Shown here: piece by piece, positions 11,839-20,546 of the stretch | How the letters are laid out: every line of letters starts with the position of its first letter | Numbering within the stretch: the first letter of the stretch is position 1 | Assembly (NCBI RefSeq): GCF_006980705.1 | Contig: NZ_SBHO01000006.1 | Span: 1 to 64,000, forward strand | Length of the DNA: 64,000 nucleotides | Direction of reading: 5' to 3' | DNA from: Tepidiphilus olei | GTDB lineage: Bacteria > Pseudomonadota > Gammaproteobacteria > Burkholderiales > Rhodocyclaceae | The notes under the pieces: generated by a model | Seen by the model: the letters and a program-made list of their open reading frames with translations, nothing else | The model's database searches: none | What the model was told of the DNA's origin: nothing | Program-made: the position numbers and the translations under genes

Positions 11839-13459
11839 CGCCACGGTACCACCTTTCATCCCCGCGGAGCACACGGCTCCGTGGCTGGATCTCCTCATGG
11901 CGGCCGATTCATGGATGGTCCGCTCCATTCGCACTGCCCTGGAGAGCCAATCCGACCGAGTCGATTCCCTCTCGCTTCAGGCAGGGTCTCTGTGGCTGGA
12001 CACGAGCAAACAGGCTTGGGATGTCGAGGTGTGTAAACGACTCCTCGCGCTGGCTCGAGCGGTGCATTTGCCGGAAGGAATCGAAGCGCTCTTCAGCGGC
12101 GCGGAGGTCAACTTCACCGAACGCAGACCGGCGCTGCACATGGCTTGTCGCGGCGGGGCGGAGATACCGCCCAGCGATCGTGCGCAATTCACTGCCACGG
12201 AAGAGCGGCTGGAGTCCTTCGTTACCGCCTTTCATGCCGGTGCGTTGCGGGGCGCCACGGGCGCACCGCTCGGTCACGTCGTCAACCTCGGCATCGGCGG
12301 TTCAGACCTCGGACCCCGGCTCGCCTGTGAAGCGCTGTCCCATCTCGAACCGCCACGCCATGGGGTGCGATTCGTCGCCAATCTCGATCCGAGCGATTTC
12401 ACCTCGACGGTGCGCGGGCTCGAAGCGGCGCGCACGCTCTTCGTCGTCTCCTCCAAGAGTTTCGGCACCGCCGAGACGCTCGCCAATCTCGAGCGCGCGC
12501 GGACGTGGCTCGCCCAGGAACTGGGAACGCACGAAACGGCGGCACATTTCCTCGCCGTCACCTCCAATCCGGACAAGGCGCAGGCGCTGGGGTTCGGTCC
12601 GGATCGCATCCTGTGGCTACCGCCCTGGGTAGGGGGGCGCTATTCGCTGTGGTCGGCCGTGGGATTACCGGTGGCGCTCGCCTTCGGCTGGGAGCGTTTC
12701 CTCGAACTGCGCGCCGGCGCGCGCCGCATGGACGAGCATTTCCGCACGGCGCCGCTCGAGCGCAACCTACCGGTGTGGCTCGGCGTGCTTGGCCTGTGGA
12801 ACGCGAGCCTGCTCGATGTTCCTTCTTGCGCCGTGCTCCCCTACGATCAAGGGCTCGCCTGCTTTCCCGCCTGGTTGCAGCAACTCGAGATGGAGAGTAA
12901 TGGCAAGCGCTGCCGGCGCGATGGCTCGCTCGTGCCCTATTCGACGGCCACCGTCGTTTGGGGCATGAACGGCACTCTGGGACAACACGCTTTCCATCAG
13001 CTCTTCTATCAGGGTACGCGACGCATCACGCTGGAGTTCATCGTACCGCTGCCCCGCCCGCTCGATGCCGGACGGCGGGCGTTGGCGCAACACGCCCTCG
13101 CACAGGCCGGCGCGCTGCTCCTCGGGCGCACGCGCGACGAGGCACGCGCGGCGCTACGGGCGCAGGGGCTGTCTCCCTCCGAGATCGAAGCGCTCGCACC
13201 GCACCATGAGATTCCCGGCAATCGGCCGAGCTCCGTCTTGCTCACCGACGGTTGGGATGCCGGCGTGCTCGGGGAGCTGCTCGCCGCCCATGAGCATGCC
13301 ACGTTCGTGCGCGGCTGGATCTGGGGCATTGATCCGTTCGACCAATACGGCGTGGAACTCGGAAAAGAACTGGCGCGCACGCTCGCTGCCGGGGGAACGC
13401 TCGCCGACTTCGATCCTTCCACGCGCGCGCTCGCCGCCCGGCTGGATGCGCACCGCTGA
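11831..13459 (+). CDS. pgi: Glucose-6-phosphate isomerase
   Basis: Interconverts glucose 6-phosphate and fructose 6-phosphate. The 542-residue protein shows the family signatures: GIGGSDLGP near residue 155, VGGRYSLWSAVGLP near 266, and QYGVELGKELA near 505-513. Catalytic residues expected from the family are present: Glu in EMESNGKR (about 353), His in GQHAFHQ (about 384) and Lys in the C-terminal signature. It overlaps the upstream membrane-protein gene and is convergent with orn, with only 9 bp between the stop codons. Confidence 0.96.
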   Translation: MSNATVPPFIPAEHTAPWLDLLMAADSWMVRSIRTALESQSDRVDSLSLQAGSLWLDTSKQAWDVEVCKRLLALARAVHLPEGIEALFSGAEVNFTERRPALHMACRGGAEIPPSDRAQFTATEERLESFVTAFHAGALRGATGAPLGHVVNLGIGGSDLGPRLACEALSHLEPPRHGVRFVANLDPSDFTSTVRGLEAARTLFVVSSKSFGTAETLANLERARTWLAQELGTHETAAHFLAVTSNPDKAQALGFGPDRILWLPPWVGGRYSLWSAVGLPVALAFGWERFLELRAGARRMDEHFRTAPLERNLPVWLGVLGLWNASLLDVPSCAVLPYDQGLACFPAWLQQLEMESNGKRCRRDGSLVPYSTATVVWGMNGTLGQHAFHQLFYQGTRRITLEFIVPLPRPLDAGRRALAQHALAQAGALLLGRTRDEARAALRAQGLSPSEIEALAPHHEIPGNRPSSVLLTDGWDAGVLGELLAAHEHATFVRGWIWGIDPFDQYGVELGKELARTLAAGGTLADFDPSTRALAARLDAHR

Positions 13460-13468
13460 AACGAACGC

Positions 13469-14035
13469 TCAGTTTTCGGGGAGCCGCAAGAAAGACGCCC
13501 GATAGCGGCGCAGCTCCTCGATCGACTCATGGACGTCGGCGAGCGCCGTGTGTTTGCTCTCTTTCTCCCAGCCCTGCACGATGGCGGGCGCCCAACGGCG
13601 CGCGAGCTCCTTGAGCGTGGAAACGTCCAGATTGCGATAGTGGAACCAGGCCTCGAGTCGCGGCATGTAACGATAGAGGAAACGCCGATCCTGGCAGATG
13701 GTGTTGCCGCACATGGGACTCGAACGCGGTGGCAACCACGGCCGTAGAAATTCGAGCAGCGTTTCCTCGGCCTCTGCCTCGTCGATGCGCGAAGCGCGCA
13801 CCCGCTCGATCAGACCCGAAGCCCCGTGCGTCTTCTGGTTCCATTCGTCCATCGCCGCGAGCACCTCGTCGCTTTGATGCACCGCGATCACCGGTGCTTC
13901 GGCGAGCACGTTCAAATCGTTGTCGGTGACCACGATCGCGATCTCGAGGATGCGGTCGCGGTCGGGATCGAGCCCGGTCATCTCCAGATCGAGCCAGACC
14001 AATTTGCTTGAAGGCGCGTCGTTCTTCTCGCTCAT
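13469..14035 (-). CDS. orn: Oligoribonuclease (DEDDh 3'-5' exoribonuclease)
   Basis: Degrades 2-5 nt RNA oligomers, including pGpG from cyclic-di-GMP turnover, so it is essential or near-essential in many proteobacteria. All DEDDh residues are visible in the 188-residue protein: Asp and Glu in [10 protein letters not shown], Asp in [10 protein letters not shown], and His and Asp in [18 protein letters not shown]. The ATG at 14035 has AAAGGAAAA at good spacing. It is divergent from rsgA with an 87-bp gap, an arrangement common in proteobacteria. Confidence 0.96.
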   Translation of the reverse strand: MSEKNDAPSSKLVWLDLEMTGLDPDRDRILEIAIVVTDNDLNVLAEAPVIAVHQSDEVLAAMDEWNQKTHGASGLIERVRASRIDEAEAEETLLEFLRPWLPPRSSPMCGNTICQDRRFLYRYMPRLEAWFHYRNLDVSTLKELARRWAPAIVQGWEKESKHTALADVHESIEELRRYRASFLRLPEN

Positions 14036-14122
14036 GCGGTTTTCCTTTCTCCAAGGGATGGGTGCGTTATACTGCCACGGCCGCGTGCCCGATGGCGCGA
14101 ATCACTCCGTATTTTTCCGCCC

Positions 14123-15031
14123 ATGGACGAATCCTTCCTTGCCACCGTCGTCGCCGCGCACGGCCGCAGCTACGAGCTCGCCCGGGAGATTCCCTGGCAC
14201 GAGCCGCCCTGGCACGCAGTCACGCGCGGCAAGCGCCACGACTATGCGTGTGGCGACGTGGTCGAAGCGCGTGCCACGGCTCCCGGCCAGGCGGTGATCG
14301 AACGGCATCGACCGCGCTCCTCGCTCTTCTGGCGGGCCGATGGGGTGCGACAAAAGCTGATCGCCGCCAACGTCGATCATGTCGTCATCGTCACCGCGGT
14401 CGAGCCCCCCTTCTCACCCGAGCTGGTGACGCGCTGCCTCGTGGCTGCCGAATACCAGGGAATCGAAGCGAGCATCGTACTCAACAAGTGTGATCTCGCG
14501 GACGGCCTGGATGCAGCACGCGCGCAGCTCGAACCTTTTCGCGCTGCAGGCTATCGGGTGCTCGAGCTCTCGGCCAAACAGGACGTCTCCCCTCTCGAGC
14601 CCCATTTGGCCCAGAGGAAATCCCTTCTCGTCGGACAATCGGGGATGGGGAAGTCGACCCTCGTCAATGCCTTGGTGCCGGAAGCCCGGGCACGTACGGG
14701 AGAAATCTCGCGCGCCCTTGACGCGGGGCGGCATACCACCACCGACGCGCGGCTCTACCCTTATCGTGAAGGGTGGCTCATCGACAGTCCCGGCCTGCAG
14801 ACCTTCGGCTTGGCGCACGTGCCGCTGGAGGCGCTGGATGCTTGTTTCCCCGAACTGCGTCCGGCCTTGGGAGAGTGCCGGTTTCGTGATTGTCGCCACG
14901 ACGCCGAACCGGGGTGCGCCTTGCGCGCGCTGGCCGAGTGCGGCACGATCAGCCCCGAACGTTGGCAACATTACCGCCGCATTCGCACCGAACTCGAGGC
15001 GCTGATGCGGCGATCCAAGGCGGGCAAGTAA
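14123..15031 (+). CDS. rsgA: Small ribosomal subunit biogenesis GTPase RsgA
   Basis: A circularly permuted GTPase that checks late 30S maturation. In the 302-residue protein the G motifs occur in permuted order: G4 NKCDL (about 119), then G1 GQSGMGKST (about 171) and G3 DSPG (about 219). The N-terminus is an OB-fold-sized domain and the C-terminus is the zinc-binding knob CRFRDCRHDAEPGCALR. Start ATG at 14123. A 9-bp inverted repeat, GCGGGCAAG / CTTGCCCGC (15020-15044), spans the stop codon, but no T tract follows, so it is not a clear terminator. Confidence 0.95.
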   Translation: MDESFLATVVAAHGRSYELAREIPWHEPPWHAVTRGKRHDYACGDVVEARATAPGQAVIERHRPRSSLFWRADGVRQKLIAANVDHVVIVTAVEPPFSPELVTRCLVAAEYQGIEASIVLNKCDLADGLDAARAQLEPFRAAGYRVLELSAKQDVSPLEPHLAQRKSLLVGQSGMGKSTLVNALVPEARARTGEISRALDAGRHTTTDARLYPYREGWLIDSPGLQTFGLAHVPLEALDACFPELRPALGECRFRDCRHDAEPGCALRALAECGTISPERWQHYRRIRTELEALMRRSKAGK

Positions 15032-15059
15032 GCACCTTGCCCGCGACCCATGCCCGAGA

Positions 15060-16244
15060 TCAGAGACGTTCGAAGATCACCGACAGACCCTGACCGCCGC
15101 CGATGCACAGGGTCACCAGCGCGTAGCGCCCGCCGATGCGATGCAGCTCATGGATCGCCTTGGTGGCGATGATCGCGCCGGTCGCGCCCACCGGGTGCCC
15201 CAGGGCGATGGCTCCACCATTGGGGTTGGTCTTGGCCGGATCGAGGCCGAGCCCTTTCATGACCGCCAGCGATTGGGCGGCGAAGGCCTCGTTCGACTCG
15301 ATCACGTCCATGTCTTCGAGCTTGAGGCCGGTCTTTTCCAACGCTTTCTTGGTGGCCGGGATCGGACCTTCACCCATGATGTCGTTGGGCACCCCCGCCA
15401 CGGCGTAGGCCACGATACGGGCAATCGGCTTCAGATTCTTCTGTTCCGCAATTTTGGCGTCGGCGAGCACGAGGAAGGAAGCCGCATCGTTGATCCCGGA
15501 GGCGTTACCAGCCGTGACCGTGCCGTCTTTCTTGAACGCCGGCTTGAGCTTGGCCAGGCTCTCCATCGTCGTGTTGGGCTTGGGATGCTCATCGACTTCG
15601 AACACCACGTCGCCCTTGCGCGTCTTGATCGTCACCGGCACGATCTGGGAGCGGAAGCGCCCTTCCTCGATCGCACGCGCGGCGCGGCGCTGCGATTCCA
15701 GCGCAAAGGCATCCTGCTCTTCCCGAGTGATCCCCCACTTGACGGCGAGATTCTCCGCCGTGATGCCCATGTGACCGACGCCGAAAGGATCGGTGAGCAC
15801 CGCCACCATCGCGTCGATCATGGTCGTGTCGCCCATGCGCGCGCCGTTGCGCATCGTCGGGGAGAGGTAGGCACCGCGCGACATCACTTCCACGCCGCCA
15901 CCCACGCCCATGGCTGCGTCGCCGAGCATGATGTTCTGCGCCGTGGTCACGATCCCCTGCAGGCCAGAAGAACACAGGCGGTTGACCTGCATCGCCACCG
16001 AGCTCATCGGCAGCCCCGCCTGGATGGACGCCACCCGAGGCACGTAGGCATAGCGCGACTCCGTCGGGATGCAGTTGCCGACCGTGACGTATTCGACTTC
16101 GTTGGGATCGACGCCCGAGCGCTCGATCGCAGCCTTCATCACCTGGCCGGCGAGTTCGGCCGGCTCGATCTGCGACAGGGTCCCGCCGAAGGTCCCGATG
16201 GCGGAACGAACGGCACTCAATACTACGACATCCTTGTTCGACAT
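15060..16244 (-). CDS. Acetyl-CoA acetyltransferase / beta-ketothiolase (BktB-like)
   Basis: A 394-residue biosynthetic or degradative thiolase. The catalytic residues are Cys 89 region (VNRLCSSGLQGI), His in GGAIALGHPVGATGA and Cys in TLCIGGGQGL. It resembles Cupriavidus BktB along its length (IGTFGG, MSRAPYL-like, ERL end). It could supply acetoacetyl- or ketovaleryl-CoA for PHA or complete the beta-oxidation block upstream. Unlike that block, it has its own promoter (16293-16321), so it can be expressed separately. Confidence 0.9.
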   Translation of the reverse strand: MSNKDVVVLSAVRSAIGTFGGTLSQIEPAELAGQVMKAAIERSGVDPNEVEYVTVGNCIPTESRYAYVPRVASIQAGLPMSSVAMQVNRLCSSGLQGIVTTAQNIMLGDAAMGVGGGVEVMSRGAYLSPTMRNGARMGDTTMIDAMVAVLTDPFGVGHMGITAENLAVKWGITREEQDAFALESQRRAARAIEEGRFRSQIVPVTIKTRKGDVVFEVDEHPKPNTTMESLAKLKPAFKKDGTVTAGNASGINDAASFLVLADAKIAEQKNLKPIARIVAYAVAGVPNDIMGEGPIPATKKALEKTGLKLEDMDVIESNEAFAAQSLAVMKGLGLDPAKTNPNGGAIALGHPVGATGAIIATKAIHELHRIGGRYALVTLCIGGGQGLSVIFERL

Positions 16245-16292
16245 CGCCTTTCTCCTTGCTGGTCAGTGAAATGGTTCCATGCGGCTCGATTC

Positions 16293-16321
16293 ATCATACG
16301 ACGAAAATGCGACGATTGTCA
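16293..16321 (-). promoter_or_regulatory. Candidate sigma-70 promoter of the BktB-like thiolase
   Basis: On the minus strand TGACAA (16321-16316) and TATGAT (16298-16293) are 17 bp apart, about 50 bp before the start codon and inside the gap after the Nudix gene. Confidence 0.55.
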
Positions 16322-16336
16322 CCTTGGACGTCGTGC

Positions 16337-16972
16337 TCAGTCTACCTTGGCGCGAAGCAGCTCGAGAAACATGCGTAGCATGGCCGCCGTCGCTCCCCAA
16401 ATGAAATACTGTCGCCAAGGAACGGCCCAATAGTAGCGACGCTGATCGCCATAAATCAGGGAATGACGAACGTAGCGGCGCGGGTCGAGCACGTGCTCCA
16501 AGGGCACGGTGAAGACTTCTGCCACCTCGAAGGGGTCCGGTCGCAGATCACCCGGGTCTTCCACCCAACCCACGAGTGGCGTGACGCGATAACCGGTGAT
16601 GGTGACGTACGGTGGCAAAGCACCCAACACTTGCACCCGCTGAGGCGCAAGCCCGATCTCTTCCTTGGTCTCGCGCAAAGCGGCTTCTACTGGACCGGGA
16701 TCTTCGGGTTCCACCCGTCCGCCGGGGAAACTGATCTGACCGGGGTGATGGACAAGATGCGGCGTGCGGCGTGTGAGCAACACCCGAGGGCCGTCTTCGC
16801 CGGCGACCAGAGGGGCGAGCACCGCAGCGGGCCAGCGGACCTCGCGAGCCCCCTCGTCTCCGTTCAAAAGGGGAAAAGTCCGATCAGCCGCCTGGCTCAA
16901 GCGCTCGCTAATATACGCGCGCAACCGTTCGGGTGAAGCGAGCAGCTCCTCGAGGCGGACATCTTTACTCAT
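16337..16972 (-). CDS. Nudix hydrolase, CoA pyrophosphatase type (NudL/Nudt7-like)
   Basis: A 211-residue Nudix protein. The Nudix box is GGRVEPEDPGPVEAALRETKEEIGL, cited in parts: GGRVE, then RETKEEIGL. It is preceded by LLTRRTPHLVHHPGQISFP, the extra motif of the UPF0035 subgroup that cleaves CoA and acyl-CoA to 3',5'-ADP and phosphopantetheine. As the last gene of the acyl-CoA block it fits a role in clearing CoA species. ATG at 16972 was chosen; an in-frame GTG at 16978 is equally possible because no clear ribosome site is seen. Confidence 0.85.
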   Translation of the reverse strand: MSKDVRLEELLASPERLRAYISERLSQAADRTFPLLNGDEGAREVRWPAAVLAPLVAGEDGPRVLLTRRTPHLVHHPGQISFPGGRVEPEDPGPVEAALRETKEEIGLAPQRVQVLGALPPYVTITGYRVTPLVGWVEDPGDLRPDPFEVAEVFTVPLEHVLDPRRYVRHSLIYGDQRRYYWAVPWRQYFIWGATAAMLRMFLELLRAKVD

Positions 16973-17039
16973 ATTCACATTGTGGCACAGAAACCCGGCC
17001 TTTTTCCATCAAGGAATGGATCGGCCATCCTACCCCTCC

Positions 17040-17483
17040 TCAAGAAACGGCATTGCGCAACAAAAAGTTGCCGTGGGCGAGCGCAATCGGTTCTTGCGGC
17101 GTCGTCTGCCACGCTTCGATACGCAGATTGGCCACCCGTGTCCCTTGTTTGACCATGTGGACGTTGGCAAAAGTATCGCGGGGTCGGCCAGAACGCAGGT
17201 AGTCGATGTTGAAATCGATCGTTCGTGGCAGATCCGTGCTTTCCATGCGCCATAGAAGATAAAAAAGCGCAGCACACTCGAGAAAGCCGCCCGTGGCCCC
17301 GCCATGCAAAGCCGGTAAAATGGGATTACCGATCAACATCTCGCGATAGGGCAGAATGCAAGTAAACTCCTCCCCTTTGACATCGATCGACAAGCCGAGA
17401 AAACGGGCAAACGGTACCGCTTCCACCAAGGGCTGCCAATGGTTGTGCGCCCGTGCCTGTTCGACGCGCTCGATCCAATTCAT
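17040..17483 (-). CDS. PaaI-type hotdog thioesterase (downstream copy)
   Basis: A 147-residue single hotdog-fold protein. LHGGATGGFLECAA near residue 82 is the PaaI-like active-site helix, with the usual His-Gly-Gly but Glu in the position where the neighbour has Asp. The family hydrolyses acyl- or aryl-acyl-CoA. It overlaps the next hotdog gene by 4 bp (ATGA), so the pair is coupled and may form a heteromer. Confidence 0.8.
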   Translation of the reverse strand: MNWIERVEQARAHNHWQPLVEAVPFARFLGLSIDVKGEEFTCILPYREMLIGNPILPALHGGATGGFLECAALFYLLWRMESTDLPRTIDFNIDYLRSGRPRDTFANVHMVKQGTRVANLRIEAWQTTPQEPIALAHGNFLLRNAVS

Positions 17484-17953
17484 CGCTTCCCCCCTTCTTG
17501 TGCTGGATTCGCTGCGCCTTTGCCGATGAACATATACACACCAACCGCCATGGCGATCGGCTCGTCCGGCGTATCATGGTAAGCACAACCGCGTACGAAG
17601 GCGAGATCATGCGTGAGTTTGTAACATTGCGCCCGACCCAAAACGTCACGCCCCGGCGTGGCCGGTTTGAGGTAGTCCAATCTCAAATCCAGCGTTGCCA
17701 TGGGTTTCATTTCGGGTAAACGTAAAAACACGGCGAGACCGCAGGCAGCATCGAGCAAAGCCGTGATCACCCCCCCATGCAATACCCCGGTGCTGGGGTC
17801 GCCCACCAGTTCTTCCCGATAAGGGACCGACAGGATACACCAATCACCCTCCACGCCGGTGCCGACGAAACCCATGGCTCGGTTGTAAGGAGAGGAAGGG
17901 ATAAATTCCCGCCAGCGCTGGATAAACGGTGATCCAGTATTCTTTTCCGTCAT
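17480..17953 (-). CDS. PaaI-type hotdog thioesterase (upstream copy)
   Basis: A 157-residue hotdog protein with VLHGGVITALLDAACGLAV near residues 57-75, the PaaI signature with Asp as the likely general base. It overlaps both neighbours by 4 bp, the ligase upstream and the second thioesterase downstream. It may release acyl groups and recycle CoA when the pathway is overloaded. Confidence 0.83.
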   Translation of the reverse strand: MTEKNTGSPFIQRWREFIPSSPYNRAMGFVGTGVEGDWCILSVPYREELVGDPSTGVLHGGVITALLDAACGLAVFLRLPEMKPMATLDLRLDYLKPATPGRDVLGRAQCYKLTHDLAFVRGCAYHDTPDEPIAMAVGVYMFIGKGAANPAQEGGKR

Positions 17954-19599
17954 TCATTCTCTCCGGGATTGAGGCGTTTCCTCAGTTCTTGCCGCAATCG
18001 ATGTTTGACGATCTTCCCCACGGGATTGCGCGGAATCGCCTCGATGAGCTCCAACCGCTCGGGCAACTTGTAGACGCTCATGCCTTTCTCACGCAAGAAG
18101 GCGACGATTTCCTCCAGAGTCGGTGGATCCTGAGGATTGCGCGGTACGACGAAGGCGCACACTCGTTCACCGAGAATTTCGTCGGGCGCGGGTACGACGG
18201 CCGCTTCCAAGACCTTGGGGTGCCCCAACACGGCGTTTTCGACCTCGGCAGTGGAGATGTTGAATCCCCCACGGATCACGATGTCTTTCTTGCGATCGTG
18301 AAAACCCACGTGACGCTCGTCGTGGATCACGAAGAGGTCACCCGTGCGGAAGAAGCCCTCTTCAGTGAAAGCCTTTGCCGTAAGATCTGGTCGATTGAAG
18401 TAGCCGGGGAAGACGCCAGGGCTGCGGAAACAAAGCTCGCCAATCTGACCGGGTGCAGTGAGGGCGTTGCCTTCGTCGTCGAGAATTTTCACTTCGATGC
18501 CGCGGATACCGCTGGGCCATTCGATTCCCGGCTTACCCCACCAAGGAAAATGGTCCGAGCGCAGATTGAGATCGGGGACGTCGTCAGGGCCGGCAACCAA
18601 ACCCGTACCCTCGTTCTGCCCCCAGATGTTGACGATCTCGATGCCCCAGCGCCGCTTGAATTCCTGCATCGCCCACGGAGAGGGCGGAGCGGAACCGGTA
18701 GTGATGGTACGCACGGCGGAAAGATCCAGCGAATCGACGTTCGGAAGCTTCAGGATCATCAACAGCATCGCCGGCACGAGGATGGTAAACTGGATTTTTT
18801 CCTCGACGAGCTGACGCAGGAGGACTTCGACGTTGAGGGGGTGGTGCAGATAGAGCGTCCCGCCCTGGAGCAACCAGGGGATGTAGTTGACCCCGACGGC
18901 AGTCATATTGACCATGGGCGCCACCGCCAAGATGCGATCGCCCTCCTGCACGTGACAGGTGCGCACCAACATGCCGCTCATGAAGAACCAGTTATTGTGC
19001 GTGAGGGGGCATCCCTTCGGCTCGGCCTCGGTCCCCGAAGTCCAGCACAGTGTGAAGACATCGTTCGCATCGACGGGGACGGGTTGAGGCTGTCCTGGCG
19101 TGCGCGCCCAGTCGGCGACCTCTTCCAAAGTGACGACATGTTCGAACCCGACACGCCGCCCCAGTTCGGCTTGAGCATAGTCTTTGAAGCGCTCGGGCGC
19201 GATGAAGTAGCGACTTCCCGTCAGGGTGCGGACGTAGTCGACGTCCTTCTCACGCCACTGTAGCGGCAGAGGGCTGAGCACCCCACCGGCCTGGGCGACC
19301 GCAAGGTAGAGGGCGGCGAGTTCCCAGACGTTGGGCACCTGCGCCACCACGACGTCGTCTTTCCCGACACCAAGGCGCTGTAGCGCCGCGGTCATGTTCC
19401 GCACGGCCTGACCCAGGCTCTTCCAGTCGAGTCGCTGGGGAGCGCTACCGACCAAATCCTCTCGATCGGGCGGATCGACTACCGCCATTCGTTCAGGGTG
19501 ACGCTCGACGTGAGCAGAAAACCGATCGAGCAAAGTTTCTTGGCCCCAATAGCCTGCTTGGGTGTACTGGGCGATCTTTTCGGCTGAATGCAGGATCAT
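17950..19599 (-). CDS. AMP-dependent acyl-CoA ligase (third ligase of the block)
   Basis: A 549-residue ANL-superfamily ligase that activates a carboxylate with ATP and CoA. The P-loop-like core motif is TLCWTSGTEAEPKGCPLTH (about 188-206); the A5 motif NIWGQNEGTG, A7 FRTGDLFV and A10 NPVGKIVKHRLR are present, with the adenylation Lys in GKIVK. The ATG at 19599 (MILHSAEKIAQYTQ) has GAGGAGAG upstream. Substrate cannot be read; it is distinct from the two ligases at the operon head. Confidence 0.88.
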   Translation of the reverse strand: MILHSAEKIAQYTQAGYWGQETLLDRFSAHVERHPERMAVVDPPDREDLVGSAPQRLDWKSLGQAVRNMTAALQRLGVGKDDVVVAQVPNVWELAALYLAVAQAGGVLSPLPLQWREKDVDYVRTLTGSRYFIAPERFKDYAQAELGRRVGFEHVVTLEEVADWARTPGQPQPVPVDANDVFTLCWTSGTEAEPKGCPLTHNNWFFMSGMLVRTCHVQEGDRILAVAPMVNMTAVGVNYIPWLLQGGTLYLHHPLNVEVLLRQLVEEKIQFTILVPAMLLMILKLPNVDSLDLSAVRTITTGSAPPSPWAMQEFKRRWGIEIVNIWGQNEGTGLVAGPDDVPDLNLRSDHFPWWGKPGIEWPSGIRGIEVKILDDEGNALTAPGQIGELCFRSPGVFPGYFNRPDLTAKAFTEEGFFRTGDLFVIHDERHVGFHDRKKDIVIRGGFNISTAEVENAVLGHPKVLEAAVVPAPDEILGERVCAFVVPRNPQDPPTLEEIVAFLREKGMSVYKLPERLELIEAIPRNPVGKIVKHRLRQELRKRLNPGENE

Positions 19600-19672
19600 C
19601 GTGCTCTCCTCAGCGATGTTTCGCGGGAAACGGCCGACGGCACGTGCATAGGCTCTACCGTCGGCAACGATC

Positions 19673-20443
19673 TCAACGCGGCGCCATACGAATGGCACCG
19701 TCGAGCCGAATCGTCTCGCCATTGAGCATGGGGTTGACGGCGATCGCCTCCACGAGCATGGCGTACTCTTCCGGCCGCCCCAAGCGCGAAGGGAAGGGAA
19801 CCTGTTTACCGAGCGATTCTTGCGCTTCCTTGGGCAGACCGGCCATCATCGGCGTCTCGAATAGACCCGGAGCGATGGTCACGACCCGAATCCCAAAACG
19901 AGCGAGTTCCCGCGCGATCGGCAGGGTCATCCCGACCACGCCTCCTTTGGACGCAGAATAAGCCGCCTGGCCGATCTGCCCATCGAAGGCGGCCACCGAG
20001 GCAGTGTTCACGATGACGCCGCGCTCGCCATCGGCGTTGAGCGGCTCTTGACGAGACATTGCCTCGGCCACGAGCCGAATCATGTTGAAAGTGCCCACCA
20101 AATTGACCTGGATCACCCGATTGAAACGGGCGAGATCGTGCGGCCCCTCCTTGCCCAAGACTTTCTCGGCCACGCCGATGCCAGCGCAGTTCACCAAGCC
20201 GTGCACACCACCAAAAGCTTCGATCGCAGTGGCCACCGCCCGCTTGCCCTCCTCTTCGCTCGTGACGTCGCAACGCACGAAGCGCGCAGCCTCCCCGAGT
20301 TCCTGAGCGAGCTTCTTACCCAGCTCTTCCTGCACGTCGGCGATGATCGCCCGCGCACCCAGCTTGACCATCCGGCGAACCGTCGCGCCTCCCAAGCCCG
20401 ATGCCCCACCGGTGACGATGAAAACGCGATCTTTGATATCCAT
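19673..20443 (-). CDS. SDR-family 3-hydroxyacyl-CoA dehydrogenase (HSD17B10-like)
   Basis: A 256-residue short-chain dehydrogenase. [14 protein letters not shown] gives the NAD(P) loop, followed by ADVQEE suited to NAD; the catalytic Ser is in NTASVAAF and Tyr/Lys in YSASKGG. The end motif [12 protein letters not shown] and overall form match type-2 hydroxyacyl-CoA dehydrogenases, which oxidise branched 3-hydroxyacyl-CoAs. It sits between the thiolase and a ligase gene, so the hydroxyacyl oxidation step of the block is its likely job. Confidence 0.88.
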   Translation of the reverse strand: MDIKDRVFIVTGGASGLGGATVRRMVKLGARAIIADVQEELGKKLAQELGEAARFVRCDVTSEEEGKRAVATAIEAFGGVHGLVNCAGIGVAEKVLGKEGPHDLARFNRVIQVNLVGTFNMIRLVAEAMSRQEPLNADGERGVIVNTASVAAFDGQIGQAAYSASKGGVVGMTLPIARELARFGIRVVTIAPGLFETPMMAGLPKEAQESLGKQVPFPSRLGRPEEYAMLVEAIAVNPMLNGETIRLDGAIRMAPR

Positions 20444-20546
20444 GTTCTCTCCTCTGCAAAAAATAGGTAGTTACTGTCCCCGTCTTTCTCGACGGACGGT
20501 GCATAGGCGCACGATCCTCCTCAATCCATGCGCCCGGGATGAATCC

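Noticed and set aside
15020-15044. Inverted repeat at the rsgA stop considered as a terminator
   Set aside because: The 9-bp stem is clean, but no T tract follows on either strand.
15141-16433. 430-codon plus-strand frame over the BktB-like thiolase
   Set aside because: His/Arg/Gly-rich translation typical of antisense shadows; the thiolase on the other strand has all active-site motifs.
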